Part shown: positions 33,201 through 41,587 of the stretch, one piece after another | How positions within the stretch are numbered: position 1 is the first letter of the stretch | Layout of the letters: each line of letters starts with the position of its first letter | NCBI GenBank assembly: GCA_041393395.1 | Contig: JAWKKG010000002.1 | Location: forward strand, 806,001 to 870,000 | Origin: JAGQIB01 sp041393395 | GTDB lineage: Bacteria; ARS69 | Length of the DNA stretch: 64,000 nt | Direction: 5' to 3' | Notes under the pieces: model-generated | Told to the model about the DNA's origin: nothing | Seen by the model: only the letters and a program-made list of their open reading frames with translations | Database searches by the model: none | Position numbers and translations under genes: made by a program

Positions 33201-35315
33201 GGGAACGCCTCCGACTCCGTTCCACGCGATCGCGCGCATCGCGGAGCCGGACCGCTCCGGGTCCTGGAGGAGATGACGTCGATCCGCGGTCACCAGACGG
33301 TCGATCGGGAGCGCCCCGGTCCGGAAAAGGCGCGTCGTCCAATCCCGCGCGACGCGCTCCCGGATCGGGGGCGGATAGTCGAGCCCGCCGACGGTCCAGT
33401 CGAGGTCCATGAACCGCGGGAGGAGTCGAAACACGGCGCTCGCTCGCTCCAGGAGATCTCCGAGCTCGAAGGCGCGCTCCTTGTCGTAGCGTGCGTGCAA
33501 CCGACCGCCGTCCAGCACCACGTCGAAGTCGAGCCGTCGCAACGCGTCGCGAATCGCCGGCACCGATCGGTCGGGGTGCCGGTCGAGCTCGTACTGGCTC
33601 ACCAGGAACCCCTCGAGATCGATCATCCCTCCGGCGGCAGGGGGCGAGAGGTCGAGGCGAAGGAAGATCGGGTGATTCCGGAAATGCGCGTAGACATGCA
33701 CCTCGTTGCCGTACTGGAGGATGTCGACGTCCGGCAGTCGGGTGGCGCCGTGCAGGAGGTGGGTCGAGAAGGCGTCGACCAGCGACGCGACGGGAGCGGG
33801 AAGATCCCCGTCGTCCGGATCCGCGCTCTCGAAATCGGCGTAGCGGATCGGATGGGTCACGAGCAGCACGTCGCGCGGTGACACCACCGCGATCGAAACC
33901 GTTCGGTTCGCGGATTGTCCGCCCGGCAGGAGATCGAACACGGCCTGGAGGCCGCGTTGGTGCAGGTAGCGCTTGAGTCCGTGCAACGTGTGCGCTTCGT
34001 CCGGGGAGCGCGGATCCTCGAACATCTGCACGATCCGCGACGTGCTCGCGGGGAGCGGGACGTCGGAGTCCGGGCCGTCGAGCCGGCCGACGATCTCCTC
34101 CCGAAGACGCGACCAGACTTGACCCACCAGGTCGACTTCCTGGGCTCGAGCCGCGAACAGCGCGCGATAGTCGCGCACGATTCGGTCCATCGAGCGAACG
34201 ATCCGGGTCGACCTCCGCCCCGTGAGCGGAGCCGCCGCGAGGAGCTCCGCGAGCACCTCCGCGTGCGCCAGGTGATACCCACGCAGCATCGCGACCGTTC
34301 TCTCATCGCGTTCCTCGGCGGCGGAGGGGAGCGCCTTCGTCCGCCCACGCGCGACCACGACCGCCCGTTCCCAGAGACACGTGGCCTCCGGCGCGTCGTC
34401 CAAGAGGCGGGCCTCCGCGGCGCGCAGCGCGAGCGGACCGACGGCGGCGAGGCGGATCCCGGTGTACCAGTCCGCGGAGATGCCGAGCGCGATTCGATCC
34501 CAGCCGAGATCTCCGACGACTCGAGCGAGGAGTGTTCGGCCGAGCGAACTCTCGGCGCGCGCGATCGAGTCCGCGGCGCGTCGCGCGACCTCCGGCACGG
34601 TCGCGAACTCCGCGAACTCGAAGTGCCCGACCCGAGTGAACTCGACGTACGGCTGAAGCGTGCGTGCCGTCGCCTCGCCGAGGAGGCGCGCGATCCGTTC
34701 CGGCGTGACGAGCGCCTGGGGGAGATCGAGGAGTCGGGCGGCAAGTCGGCGAAGCGCGACGGACCCGTCGACGAACCAGGCGTCGGCGATCGCGTCCGCG
34801 GGCGCGCCGCGGCGCTCGGCGTGTTCAGCGAGGAGCGCGCGGAGTCGCAGCAGCCGCGCAGTGGGCGTCGGAGTCGGGTGGACCTCGAGCGCGACCGCGA
34901 GGGAATCCACCCAGGCCGAACCGGCGGCCCATCGCTCCGGCGGGACGAGCTCGAGGGCGAGATCCCACGCGCGAGCGCCGGCTGCGGCGGCGCGGGAACC
35001 GGCGAGGGCGACGACGACCGGAACGACGTCGGGAGCGGATCGAGCCTCGGCCTCGAGGAAATCCACGATCGGTTCGGCCAACGCGCCCGGCCGTCGATTC
35101 AGGAGACGCGTGAACCGGGCCAGGGTTTCGGGCGATCGAGCGAGTGTCCCCGCCGGTCGCGCGCTCCGGAGGTCGTCGAGCGTGCGCTCGACGCGTTCCC
35201 GGCGCCCGAGGACGAGTTCGAACTCGGCCTCCAGTTCGGTCAGGACGACGTCGGTCCGGTCGTCGGCGGACGAGGAGTCCGACCGATGTTCCCTCGCGAC
35301 AGGACCCACCCGCAC
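30273..35315 (-). CDS. Giant dikinase-like protein with permuted PEP-synthase domains (phosphohistidine domain before ATP-grasp)
   Basis: 1680 residues. Residues 1 to ~900 match no family I recognise; they look mostly helical, with an Arg/Ala-rich first half. About 930-1060 is a PEP-utiliser mobile domain with the phosphohistidine motif GGGVLSHAG (His995). A helical, coiled-coil-like linker follows (~1100-1310). About 1325-1665 is a PPDK N-terminal/ATP-grasp domain (GRKAANLGEVV with Lys1338, IRSSASEEDSEEGSWAGQFE, GVIVQRMV, FILQVRPLE). There is no PEP/pyruvate TIM barrel. PpsA and PPDK have ATP-grasp first; this order recalls glucan water dikinases. I chose the GTG at 35315, 7 bp after GAGGG; the frame is open 131 codons further up through noncoding sequence. 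Confidence 0.82.
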   Translation of the reverse strand: MRVGPVAREHRSDSSSADDRTDVVLTELEAEFELVLGRRERVERTLDDLRSARPAGTLARSPETLARFTRLLNRRPGALAEPIVDFLEAEARSAPDVVPVVVALAGSRAAAAGARAWDLALELVPPERWAAGSAWVDSLAVALEVHPTPTPTARLLRLRALLAEHAERRGAPADAIADAWFVDGSVALRRLAARLLDLPQALVTPERIARLLGEATARTLQPYVEFTRVGHFEFAEFATVPEVARRAADSIARAESSLGRTLLARVVGDLGWDRIALGISADWYTGIRLAAVGPLALRAAEARLLDDAPEATCLWERAVVVARGRTKALPSAAEERDERTVAMLRGYHLAHAEVLAELLAAAPLTGRRSTRIVRSMDRIVRDYRALFAARAQEVDLVGQVWSRLREEIVGRLDGPDSDVPLPASTSRIVQMFEDPRSPDEAHTLHGLKRYLHQRGLQAVFDLLPGGQSANRTVSIAVVSPRDVLLVTHPIRYADFESADPDDGDLPAPVASLVDAFSTHLLHGATRLPDVDILQYGNEVHVYAHFRNHPIFLRLDLSPPAAGGMIDLEGFLVSQYELDRHPDRSVPAIRDALRRLDFDVVLDGGRLHARYDKERAFELGDLLERASAVFRLLPRFMDLDWTVGGLDYPPPIRERVARDWTTRLFRTGALPIDRLVTADRRHLLQDPERSGSAMRAIAWNGVGGVPGAIPELGWSEAEQVVRAAYTRSDCASLFDRRGAPLVEQVPRPPVDRWLMPLRNALRTGEVVATTRGFVPAGPERFLSVDPVERFATLLDQGGDALHESARVAAVVAAVERHLRFHARGSVEQCAVEDATLALRDAIARVFVLRDRHGVARLAIATADDHLWRRRADDRSAWESEVDFDATSLLRLLRRDNYLGSGPDPTFARLDLADLIAELASPVSAPRLRAVGDEPFLEATVASPGRAVGLAQFGTRTAAPSDFAGRVACAATFGPEHATLIHHAAAVVATGGGVLSHAGLLALEARKPALVVPGRWQRDGTGKPVLVSPWTRFRQRARRVGRFRITTHSEEHTSELSLADGDLVVVDADHGVLEVLGKDPDTLALFLEMRRFAEATMDLRIARDDAASLMQRGRLLRAKHQLERILRRLDRPGHARFAARELLLDRPVSSRETSQATSPCPRDVARLLEVLLSNSRVRRTARSAARACHDELARRCDVLRARVRARILESEDAYEIAFLQQELGGHMARLRHVRDVLRASEIVVEGIDGDDLAALTRDRLRGLRARLRDEEADVPIKAAERWRLRHLRARARALDAALSSPEGEPPAVQELEGGSPPPRSRFVLGPSDGGAELRAIVGRKAANLGEVVRILGPAVVPPWFVFCDGALRRLLAEPVRRTDSVTESRAQRSQSLEDAIREILSRDEDAAAQALAVRRLWEGVAFPRTLEYEIERAYESLSFDAEPAFVAIRSSASEEDSEEGSWAGQFETFLYVRGLDAILDHLRLALAGLWSERVALHRRRLRVDTAFGGGGVIVQRMVTPRAAGVVHTVSAAPGAIGEMVVNVALGLGEGVVSGTVDVDEIHVVRSPDPDAPIRFRQIVGDKREQIVFDCRHGGGTRRVETLYHQRMRPALDYADLSELVRAATKLERVLGRPLDLEFAFEKDTLFILQVRPLEIFESALRAMAGRSQEQSRSSRSWNHDPS

Positions 35316-35522
35316 GGCGAGACCCTCGGCGCCTCGGCCCGCGAAGTTGCTCGTCCGTCCACGGAGCCAAGCAGACCGGCGATGGTCGCGTGGGCGGCGC
35401 GGGGGCGCGCACTCGCAATTAACTCCGAGACGTCCGAAGCGACCAGGGGCGGGGCAGCAGGGGCGGGACCGCAATCGTCGTCCGAACGCTCTCTGTGTCG
35501 GGGCAGCGTGCGTGCTCTTCGT

Positions 35523-35767
35523 CTTGCGCCCGGTCGCGCGTTTCTTCATGCTCCCCGCGGGAGGTGGGGATTGGGTTCTCTTCGTCAGCTCGCAGTCATT
35601 CGGGCCCGCGCGCTCGCTGCGTGGCCGGTCGTCATGGTCCTCGCGCCCTCGCACCCTCGCACCTGGTGCCATCGTCGCCCGTGCACTCCGCCGGGCTCTC
35701 CGACGCACCGTGCTGGATCGGCGCCGGCCAGCAGAGTCAGTCGCATCTCGGCTACTCCATCGCCCCC
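35523..35767 (+). pseudogene. Decayed copy of the leader and first ~60 codons of the FG-GAP gene
   Basis: This stretch aligns with 41539-41773, the leader and 5' end of the FG-GAP protein gene. The last 66 bp (35702-35767 against 41708-41773) differ at only about 6 positions and still encode PCWIGAGQQSQSHLGYSIAP against PFWIGAGQQSQSHLGYSVAP. The start is damaged by one extra T (GGGGATTGGG for GGGGATGGG at 35567-35575), and the signal-peptide half and the WIGAG half lie in different frames. It stops at the junction with the 77-bp repeat. It is a relic and should not be translated as an FG-GAP protein. Confidence 0.8.
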
Positions 35768-35846
35768 CATCGGCCGGCAGGAAGACTACGGCGCCGCGAT
35801 CGAGACGTTCGAGCGCGAGCGGGAGAGGTTCCTGCCGGGCGAGTAG
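35768..35846 (+). pseudogene. 3' fragment of the nucleotidyltransferase gene, exact 77-bp duplicate
   Basis: 35768-35844 is identical to 27921-27997 and here ends in TAG instead of TGA. It encodes the last 25 residues of the nucleotidyltransferase and is fused directly to the FG-GAP relic. No start or upstream coding part is present. Confidence 0.9.
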
Positions 35847-35853
35847 GTCGGCG

Positions 35854-36483
35854 CTAGCGCGGATGGTCCTCCAGGAGTCGGGCGCTGCGCTTGCGATCCA
35901 GGAGCGCCTTGGCTCCCCCGTGGTAGCCGCGCGCGGTGAGGCTGCGGACCCGGAGAGCCAGCGTCCCGTTCGCAGAGGCGAGCACTTGCGACTCGGCCGC
36001 CGTGAACCCCGGCTTCGCGGGATCGGATGGGTAAACGATGAGTCCGTACTCGCCGAGGTCGCCCTCCACCATGCCGCGGAGCGCGGTGGTCACGTCGAGT
36101 CGGACCTGAGACGGGGACGCGCCGGCGGCCACGGTGGTGCCGTCGCCGGTCTGCCCTTCCACGTCGCCGCCGGGATGAGTCCACGGCGAACTCCATGTGG
36201 CACTTCCGCCCCACGGGGTCGCGACGGCGTCCACCAGGAGCTCGACTTCGCCCGGGAAGGATCCGGGCGGCAGGTCGAGGATCAGGGTGGCGGAGGAGAC
36301 CCACTCCTCGCGGTACTCCTGCAACGACGGGATCTCGAACAGAACCCGGGAGCGGCCGTAGGAGTCCGTGATCACCGTGCGCGAGAGGGAGAGAGTCGGC
36401 TCGCTCGCCCGGGAAGGAGCGACTGCGCCCAGGATGGCGGCGAGCGCGAGGAGCGCGATCGAATGGGTTCTAGCGGTCTTCAT
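35854..36483 (-). CDS. Exported DNRLRE-like domain protein
   Basis: 209 residues. Signal peptide about 1-26 (MKTARTHSIALLALAAILGA, cleavage near SRA), then one beta-rich domain with the layout of DNRLRE modules: SATLILDLPPGSF, VDAVATPWGGSATWSSPW, HPGGDVEG, VTTALRGMVEGDLGEYGLIV. Such modules occur in cell-surface and secreted proteins of FCB bacteria and may bind carbohydrate; no catalytic residues are evident. It overlaps the upstream beta-helix gene by 14 bp and is the last of three exported proteins. It ends close to the FG-GAP/nucleotidyltransferase relic. Confidence 0.75.
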   Translation of the reverse strand: MKTARTHSIALLALAAILGAVAPSRASEPTLSLSRTVITDSYGRSRVLFEIPSLQEYREEWVSSATLILDLPPGSFPGEVELLVDAVATPWGGSATWSSPWTHPGGDVEGQTGDGTTVAAGASPSQVRLDVTTALRGMVEGDLGEYGLIVYPSDPAKPGFTAAESQVLASANGTLALRVRSLTARGYHGGAKALLDRKRSARLLEDHPR

Positions 36484-37753
36484 GATCCGAGCTCCGGTAG
36501 AGGTTCTTGAGGCGACCCCAGCTCGTGGCGTCGACGGAGACGGAGCCGCAGCCGACATCGAACGCGCCGAGGAGACCGCAGGCGGAGTTCGCGGGGGCGG
36601 CGGGGGACGTGGAGTGCAGGGTCAGGTCGAGGACGGTTTCGTTGCAGAACTCGGGGTCCGCCTCGATGTCGGTGGGGGCGGGGACCCAGTCGTTCCAGAA
36701 GTCGTCGCCCTCGTTGTCCCAGAAGAGGTTGCAGCCGGTGGAGGGGTGCTGGGTGCCGCCGCCGAAGGAGACCGTGCCGCGGGGTCCCGTGCATCCGGTG
36801 AAGATGTTGTTGTGGACGCCCCCGTCCGTGAACGCGATCGAGAGAGCGGCCGCCACCAGCGTGCCGCGGCACCGGTAGAAGGTGTTGTTCGAAACCTCGA
36901 TGTCGCAGTTGTTGAGGACAGCGCCTCCTCCGCCATCGGAGGTGTCGTAGGCAAAGGTGTTGAAGCGGATGGCGCCGGTGGATCCACCTGCGAGCAACGC
37001 GCCCCGGCCGCACCGGACGAAGGTCGACTCTTCTATCACCAAGGGATTCGCATCGTAGACCTGACAAGCGAGCGTCGCGATGTCTCGGAACGTGCACCGG
37101 ATCAGACGCAGTGACCTGCTAGGTGCGTCGAGGCTCCAAAGGTAGATCGCTTGGGCCCCGTCGTTCTGGCCTTCGAAGATCGTATCTTCGAAGACCACAT
37201 GAGAATCCCAACCCACCACAGCGTCAGCGAACTGATAGCCGCACCGCGCGATGTACGAGTTCGTGACGCGCAGCGTCTGCGAGACCGTCGAGATGCCGGT
37301 GCTCGAGTCGACGATGCGGCAGGAATCGAGATGGAACGGAGATGCATAGGACGGAAGAAGCGCGGTTCCCGACGGGGCCGCAGTCGCGGAGATCGTGAAC
37401 CCCTTCACGACGGCGGTCTCGCTGCCCGGGAGGTAGTGGATCACCGTCGTGGACGCGGTGGGGGAGCCGTCCAGCGTCGTGTGCTCGGCGCCGGCGGTCC
37501 CGATCACCGCCACCCCGGGCTTCATGAACAGCACCGACGTGACGGGCTGCGTGTTCCCTCCGATCTGGATGGTCCGGCGCTCGCTCTCGGCCCAAAGACC
37601 GGGGCCGACGAGCACGCTGTCGCCGGCGACGGACAGGTCGACGGCCGCCTGGATCGTGGCGTGTTCCTGCGGAACGAGGCGAACGATGGCCCTCGAGCCC
37701 GTGGGCAAGAGGGCGCAGCCGGCGGCCAGCGCAACGGCCAGAGTCGCCCTCAT
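36470..37753 (-). CDS. Exported right-handed beta-helix (pectate-lyase-like) protein
   Basis: 427 residues with a signal peptide (about 1-22), the ATIQAAVDLSVAGDSVLVGPG opening typical of secreted beta-helix proteins, and repeated short beta coils with Asn ladders (IRFNTFAYD, IEVSNNTFYRC, VHNNIFTGC). No catalytic residues for polysaccharide cleavage could be identified. The C-terminus has TSWGRLKNLYR, which recurs in the unrelated exported protein at 60472-61167. ATG at 37753 overlaps the upstream stop as ATGA. It is coupled to the DNRLRE gene downstream. Confidence 0.82.
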   Translation of the reverse strand: MRATLAVALAAGCALLPTGSRAIVRLVPQEHATIQAAVDLSVAGDSVLVGPGLWAESERRTIQIGGNTQPVTSVLFMKPGVAVIGTAGAEHTTLDGSPTASTTVIHYLPGSETAVVKGFTISATAAPSGTALLPSYASPFHLDSCRIVDSSTGISTVSQTLRVTNSYIARCGYQFADAVVGWDSHVVFEDTIFEGQNDGAQAIYLWSLDAPSRSLRLIRCTFRDIATLACQVYDANPLVIEESTFVRCGRGALLAGGSTGAIRFNTFAYDTSDGGGGAVLNNCDIEVSNNTFYRCRGTLVAAALSIAFTDGGVHNNIFTGCTGPRGTVSFGGGTQHPSTGCNLFWDNEGDDFWNDWVPAPTDIEADPEFCNETVLDLTLHSTSPAAPANSACGLLGAFDVGCGSVSVDATSWGRLKNLYRSSDHEDR

Positions 37754-40700
37754 CTCAGCACCAAGACGCGGCGGGTCCCGCGGCATTCCCCGGCGGTCAG
37801 ACGCGCGAAGTAGATTCCGGAAGCGACATCTCGACCTCCACCATCACGCAGATCCCATTGCAGCCGGTGCCGCCCGGGGGCGCTCGGTATCCGGAGCTCT
37901 CGAACCAGACGGCCCGAGACGTCGTAGATGCGCACCACAGCCGGGGGGCCAAGCTCCGAAGGGGCATCGTAGACGAGGTCGACCCCCGGTCCCGAAGTCG
38001 GGTTCGGAGCGATATCGCGCAGGGCCCAGGCGAGGGGTGCCTCCGGCAGGGCTGGCGTGTCTCGGGTGACGGCCGATCGAGGCGCCCTTCGACCCGGTCT
38101 GGCCGTCTGGCCACCGGGGCCCGAGGACGAAGGCGGCGTCGGAATGGGGCACGATCCACCGAGGTTCGCATTCACGCAGCTCGGGAGGAAGTCCTCCTCG
38201 ATTGCCGCACTCACGTCGATCGTCTGCTCCAGAAGGTCCTGGAAGTAGTTCTGCTCGTTGATCGACGTGGGGGTGATCAAGAGAACCCCGTCCATGGCCC
38301 GCCAGGAGTTCCCCTGGGCCAAGTCGGATCGGTTCCACTCGGGGGCCTCGAGTCGGTAGTTGTTGCTGTCCTGGTCCCGTTGCCACAGGAGGTTGCCGTC
38401 GGCTTCGATGCCCGAGCCGATGGCCATGCCGGAGGTGTGAGGGGCGGGATCGTTCGGTCCGTGCTTCCAGGCGGTCACGTTCGAGGTCGCGTTCTTGAAG
38501 AAGAGATTACGTATCGCGAGGCTGTACCCGTTCTCGATATCGATCTCGAGAGCGTGATCGTCCCGCCGGTGCTTCAAGCCGATCTGGTTGTCCTGGATGC
38601 AGTTGCACTCCACGCGCACGTCGCTCGATTGAACCAGCGCGATTCCACCCTGTGTCCCCTGATCCCAGCCATCGACCACGTTGCCGAGAACCTCGACATC
38701 ATGCTCGCGACAAGCCCAGGTCACCGAGACGCCCCGTGACGAGGAGGCGCCGGCCACTGCACCGATGACGGCGTTGCCAAGAACCCGGGTGGTCTCCGGC
38801 GGCACCGTCTGAGTCGGTGCGTCGCAGTACCCCGGGTTGAAGTCGGTCCAGATCCCGCGCTCCCATTGTGCGAAAACTCGGTTGTTCTGAACTGTCGCGA
38901 CCGACTCGACCGCGTGAATCCCGACACGGCCCACGAGGTCTGCGAGGTTCGGACTCACGTTCGGTCCCCGCTCGATGTCGCACTCCTCGATCAGCGCATC
39001 CGAAGCCCAGTCGGTGATCGCCTCCTCGTTGTAGTGGTGCACGTACGTCCGCCGCACCGTCGCGGAATCCGCGAGGAACAGACTCAACGGGTATCGCGCA
39101 TGGCTGATCTCCGTGTAGTCGAGATCGGCGACGCCGTGCCCGTCCGGCCATCCCGTACCCCGCACGATGATGCCGTACCACTCATCCCCGTAGAAATCGT
39201 CGGCGATCGTGGGCTGGAATCGCACGCTGTCTCCCGCCGCCGTCGAGCCGTTCGTCCGGAGCGCCCCCTCCACCGTGAACTCGATCCGATCCGACACCTC
39301 TCCGCCGCCGGATTGGTCCGAGCCCGCCTCGAAGCGCACATCCGTTCCACCGTCCAGGACCCATTCCTCACCGAACGGGAGACGGGAATCCCGGTCCAGG
39401 TAGATGTCGCCCTGCGCCGTGCTCGTGAAGGTGTTGTGGAACAGCGTCCCGGCCAGCGAGTCCACCTGCACCGCGAACTCCGGATACTCGAAGTCGGCGT
39501 ACGAGATCGAACTCGGCGAGTCGTCGGCGGTGTCGCGGAACAGGATGCCTCCCCAGGATCCCGGGGTCGCGACATCTCCGGTGAAGGTCACCGCCTCGGT
39601 CGACGTTCCTTCCGCGAGCAGGGTTCCGCCCACCACGATCTCGACATCGTCCGCGCGATTGCCCAGGTTTCCGACGGGAGCAGCGCCCGCGATCACCGTG
39701 GTGCCCGGCGCGATCGAGAGGGTGCCGGCCGACGCCACGACGAAGTCCGAGCGGACGTTGACCGTGCCGCCCCAGTTCACGTGACGGGTGCCGAGCTTGA
39801 AGAAGCCCTGCCGGCAATCCCCGTTGCAGCCGGTCAGGGCCTGAGCGGAGTACGCGACCCACAGGGTGTCAGCGTCGGCAACCACGGTCGGCAGTCTCGC
39901 CGTGTGCTCCTCCTCGAACGACAGGATCGTCGGCTCGCTCCAGTCCGCGAGGTTGGTCGGATCGCCGGAGTTGAACATGTGCTGCAGGGTCGAGGGCTCG
40001 CCCACGCGGTAGAAGACGTGGATGGCTCCCGCGGCATCGACGACCACCTTGGGGTCGTAGGAGTTCTCATCGGAGTCGTCCGTCGTGGTGAGCTGCAGGC
40101 CGAACGGGGGAAGCGAACCGCAGTTACCCGTGGGGCAGTTGTCCGGGGTCCATAAAGTGTCCCGAAGATCGTAGACGGCGAACATCACCTCGTCGGCGCC
40201 GGTCGTACCCATCGGTCGAGCCCAGGCCACGTAGAGGGAGTCGCCGCTGGCCCCTTCGAAGGGTGTGGGCTGGTCCTCGGGCTCCGATCGGGGATCGCCA
40301 TCACCAGGCACCAGAAAAGAGTCGAGCGTATCGACGTGGGCGAACGTCCAGTACTCGCCGGGGGCGGGCGGGAGTCCGCTCCGGTGGATCACCGTGACGA
40401 CTTTCCACCCGCTTTGGTTCTCTGTTCGACTCCCGAAGAAGTGCACCGTGTCGGCTTCCGCGAACACACCGCCCCCGATCGGACCGAGGCCAATGCTCGG
40501 GTACATGTACGTCAGCGGCGCCCAAGCGGAGTCTGCGGCGGACACTGCCTTTCTCGTATAGACCTGCAGGTCCGTGCCGGACGGAGGAGCGGGGTAGCAT
40601 CCCGTGGTAGCCGCCGCCGTGAACATCAGGTGCATGATGTCTGTTTCGCTATCGTAGTAGGGGCGCGGCGAGTCACTCACGCAGCCGGGAGCGAGAAACA

Positions 40701-41230
40701 CCGGGTCGGACGCGGAGTCCCACGACACCCCACCCCGACGTTTGTAAGCGACCATTGCTCGGATCGAATCGGGCGGATAGAACTTCGCCTCGTAGAACGC
40801 GTGTACGTCGTCGTCGTTGCTGACGAGCATGCGAAAGTCGGAATGCCCGTACGGGACCTTGTTTCCGACAGTCGTGTCGGGAACGAAAGTGAACAGCTCG
40901 CGATCCTGCCAGGCCGAAGCCCAATCGAGGGACGGTCCGACCTCGAGGTACCAGCCGAAGCCGTTGTTGCGACCGAGGCTGTCGGACCACGCTTCCACGA
41001 TCTGATGGAACCCCCCACCCGATCGGCGGGCGAGCTGCTTGGCCAGCACCTGCACGTCGAACTCGGCAAACGTCATCTGCACCGCGGGCTCCCAGAGCCG
41101 GGCATCGCTGACGTCCGCCCCGGCTGTGGACCAGGGTATCAGAGCGACGGCCGCGATTCCGAGCGCGCTACCTGTTTCCAGAAATGGGGGGGGGCACGAT
41201 TCGTGCCAGGACTTGCAAGAACCTGCGCAT
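37750..41230 (-). CDS. Large exported protein, propeller-like plus beta-helix plus FlgD-Ig tail; 5' end interrupted at a C9 tract
   Basis: About 1150 residues. N-terminal half has sialidase/BNR-like segments (PYYDSETDIMHLMFTA); the middle is a right-handed beta-helix (about 530-1000); the C-terminus is an FlgD/T9SS-like Ig domain (IAPNPTSGPG, VRIYDVSGRLVREL, GIYFARL). The long frame itself opens at a TTG at 41298 with a poor signal sequence. The best start is the ATG at 41230 (GGGAG 7 bp upstream) encoding MRRFLQVLARIVPPP, but that frame meets a stop; with eight instead of nine C (41186-41194) it would join the long frame and give a good signal peptide. It heads an overlapping three-gene operon. 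Confidence 0.72.
41186..41194 (-). repeat. Homopolymer of nine C in the 5' coding region
   Basis: Nine consecutive C on the minus strand at codons 13-15 of the ATG-41230 frame. Loss of one C joins the SD-ATG start to the long downstream frame. It is either a phase-variable tract or a consensus error. Confidence 0.85.
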
Positions 41231-41587
41231 CTTGCGTCTCCCGGGAGGGAGGGCGGTAGCGACCGGCGGATCCGGTCGCAGACGCTCGGAGGCCGCAACG
41301 AGCGTGCGCGGAATCACAGGCGAGCGCGCGGGGGAGGGGCGCGCTGGGGAGTCGCCGACAGCGGATCCCGTTCGAATCAACGTAATGGGAGCAAGGACAG
41401 GAATGGCATACGCATTTCCCGAACCGCCGCACTTGCAACGAGGACTTGCGGCCTGCCGGTCGGACGGGTCGAGCCCCGGCGCGCCTGCTCTCGCATCAGC
41501 CCCTTGCGCCCCGGCGAGCCTGCTCTCGAATCAGCCCCCTTGCGCCCCGCCGTCCCTTTCTCCATCCTCCCCCGCGGGGAGGTGGGG
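41231..41587. other. Divergent intergenic region with leader and tandem repeat
   Basis: 357 bp between the minus-strand exported operon and the plus-strand FG-GAP gene. It must hold both promoters, but I could not pick convincing hexamers. It includes an AT-richer patch (about 41360-41430), a two-unit tandem repeat (41476-41546) and the FG-GAP SD (GGGGAGGTGGGG). Its right end was copied to 35523-35580. Confidence 0.6.
41476..41546. repeat. Tandem 35/36-bp repeat, two units
   Basis: Units 41476-41510 and 41511-41546 both read CCGGCG(C/A)GCCTGCTCTCG and then (C/A)ATCAGCCCC, a run ending CTTGCGCC. Two or three differences separate them. They lie about 40 bp upstream of the FG-GAP start. Confidence 0.85.

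Noticed and set aside
35316..35708. N-terminal extension of the dikinase by up to 131 residues
   Set aside because: The extension is Arg/Pro/Ser-rich, has no SD, and its far end runs antisense through the decayed FG-GAP relic; the GTG at 35315 has a good SD.
41039..41587. FG-GAP protein start far upstream
   Set aside because: The frame is open but crosses the tandem repeat and lacks a signal sequence; the ATG at 41588 has an SD and signal peptide.
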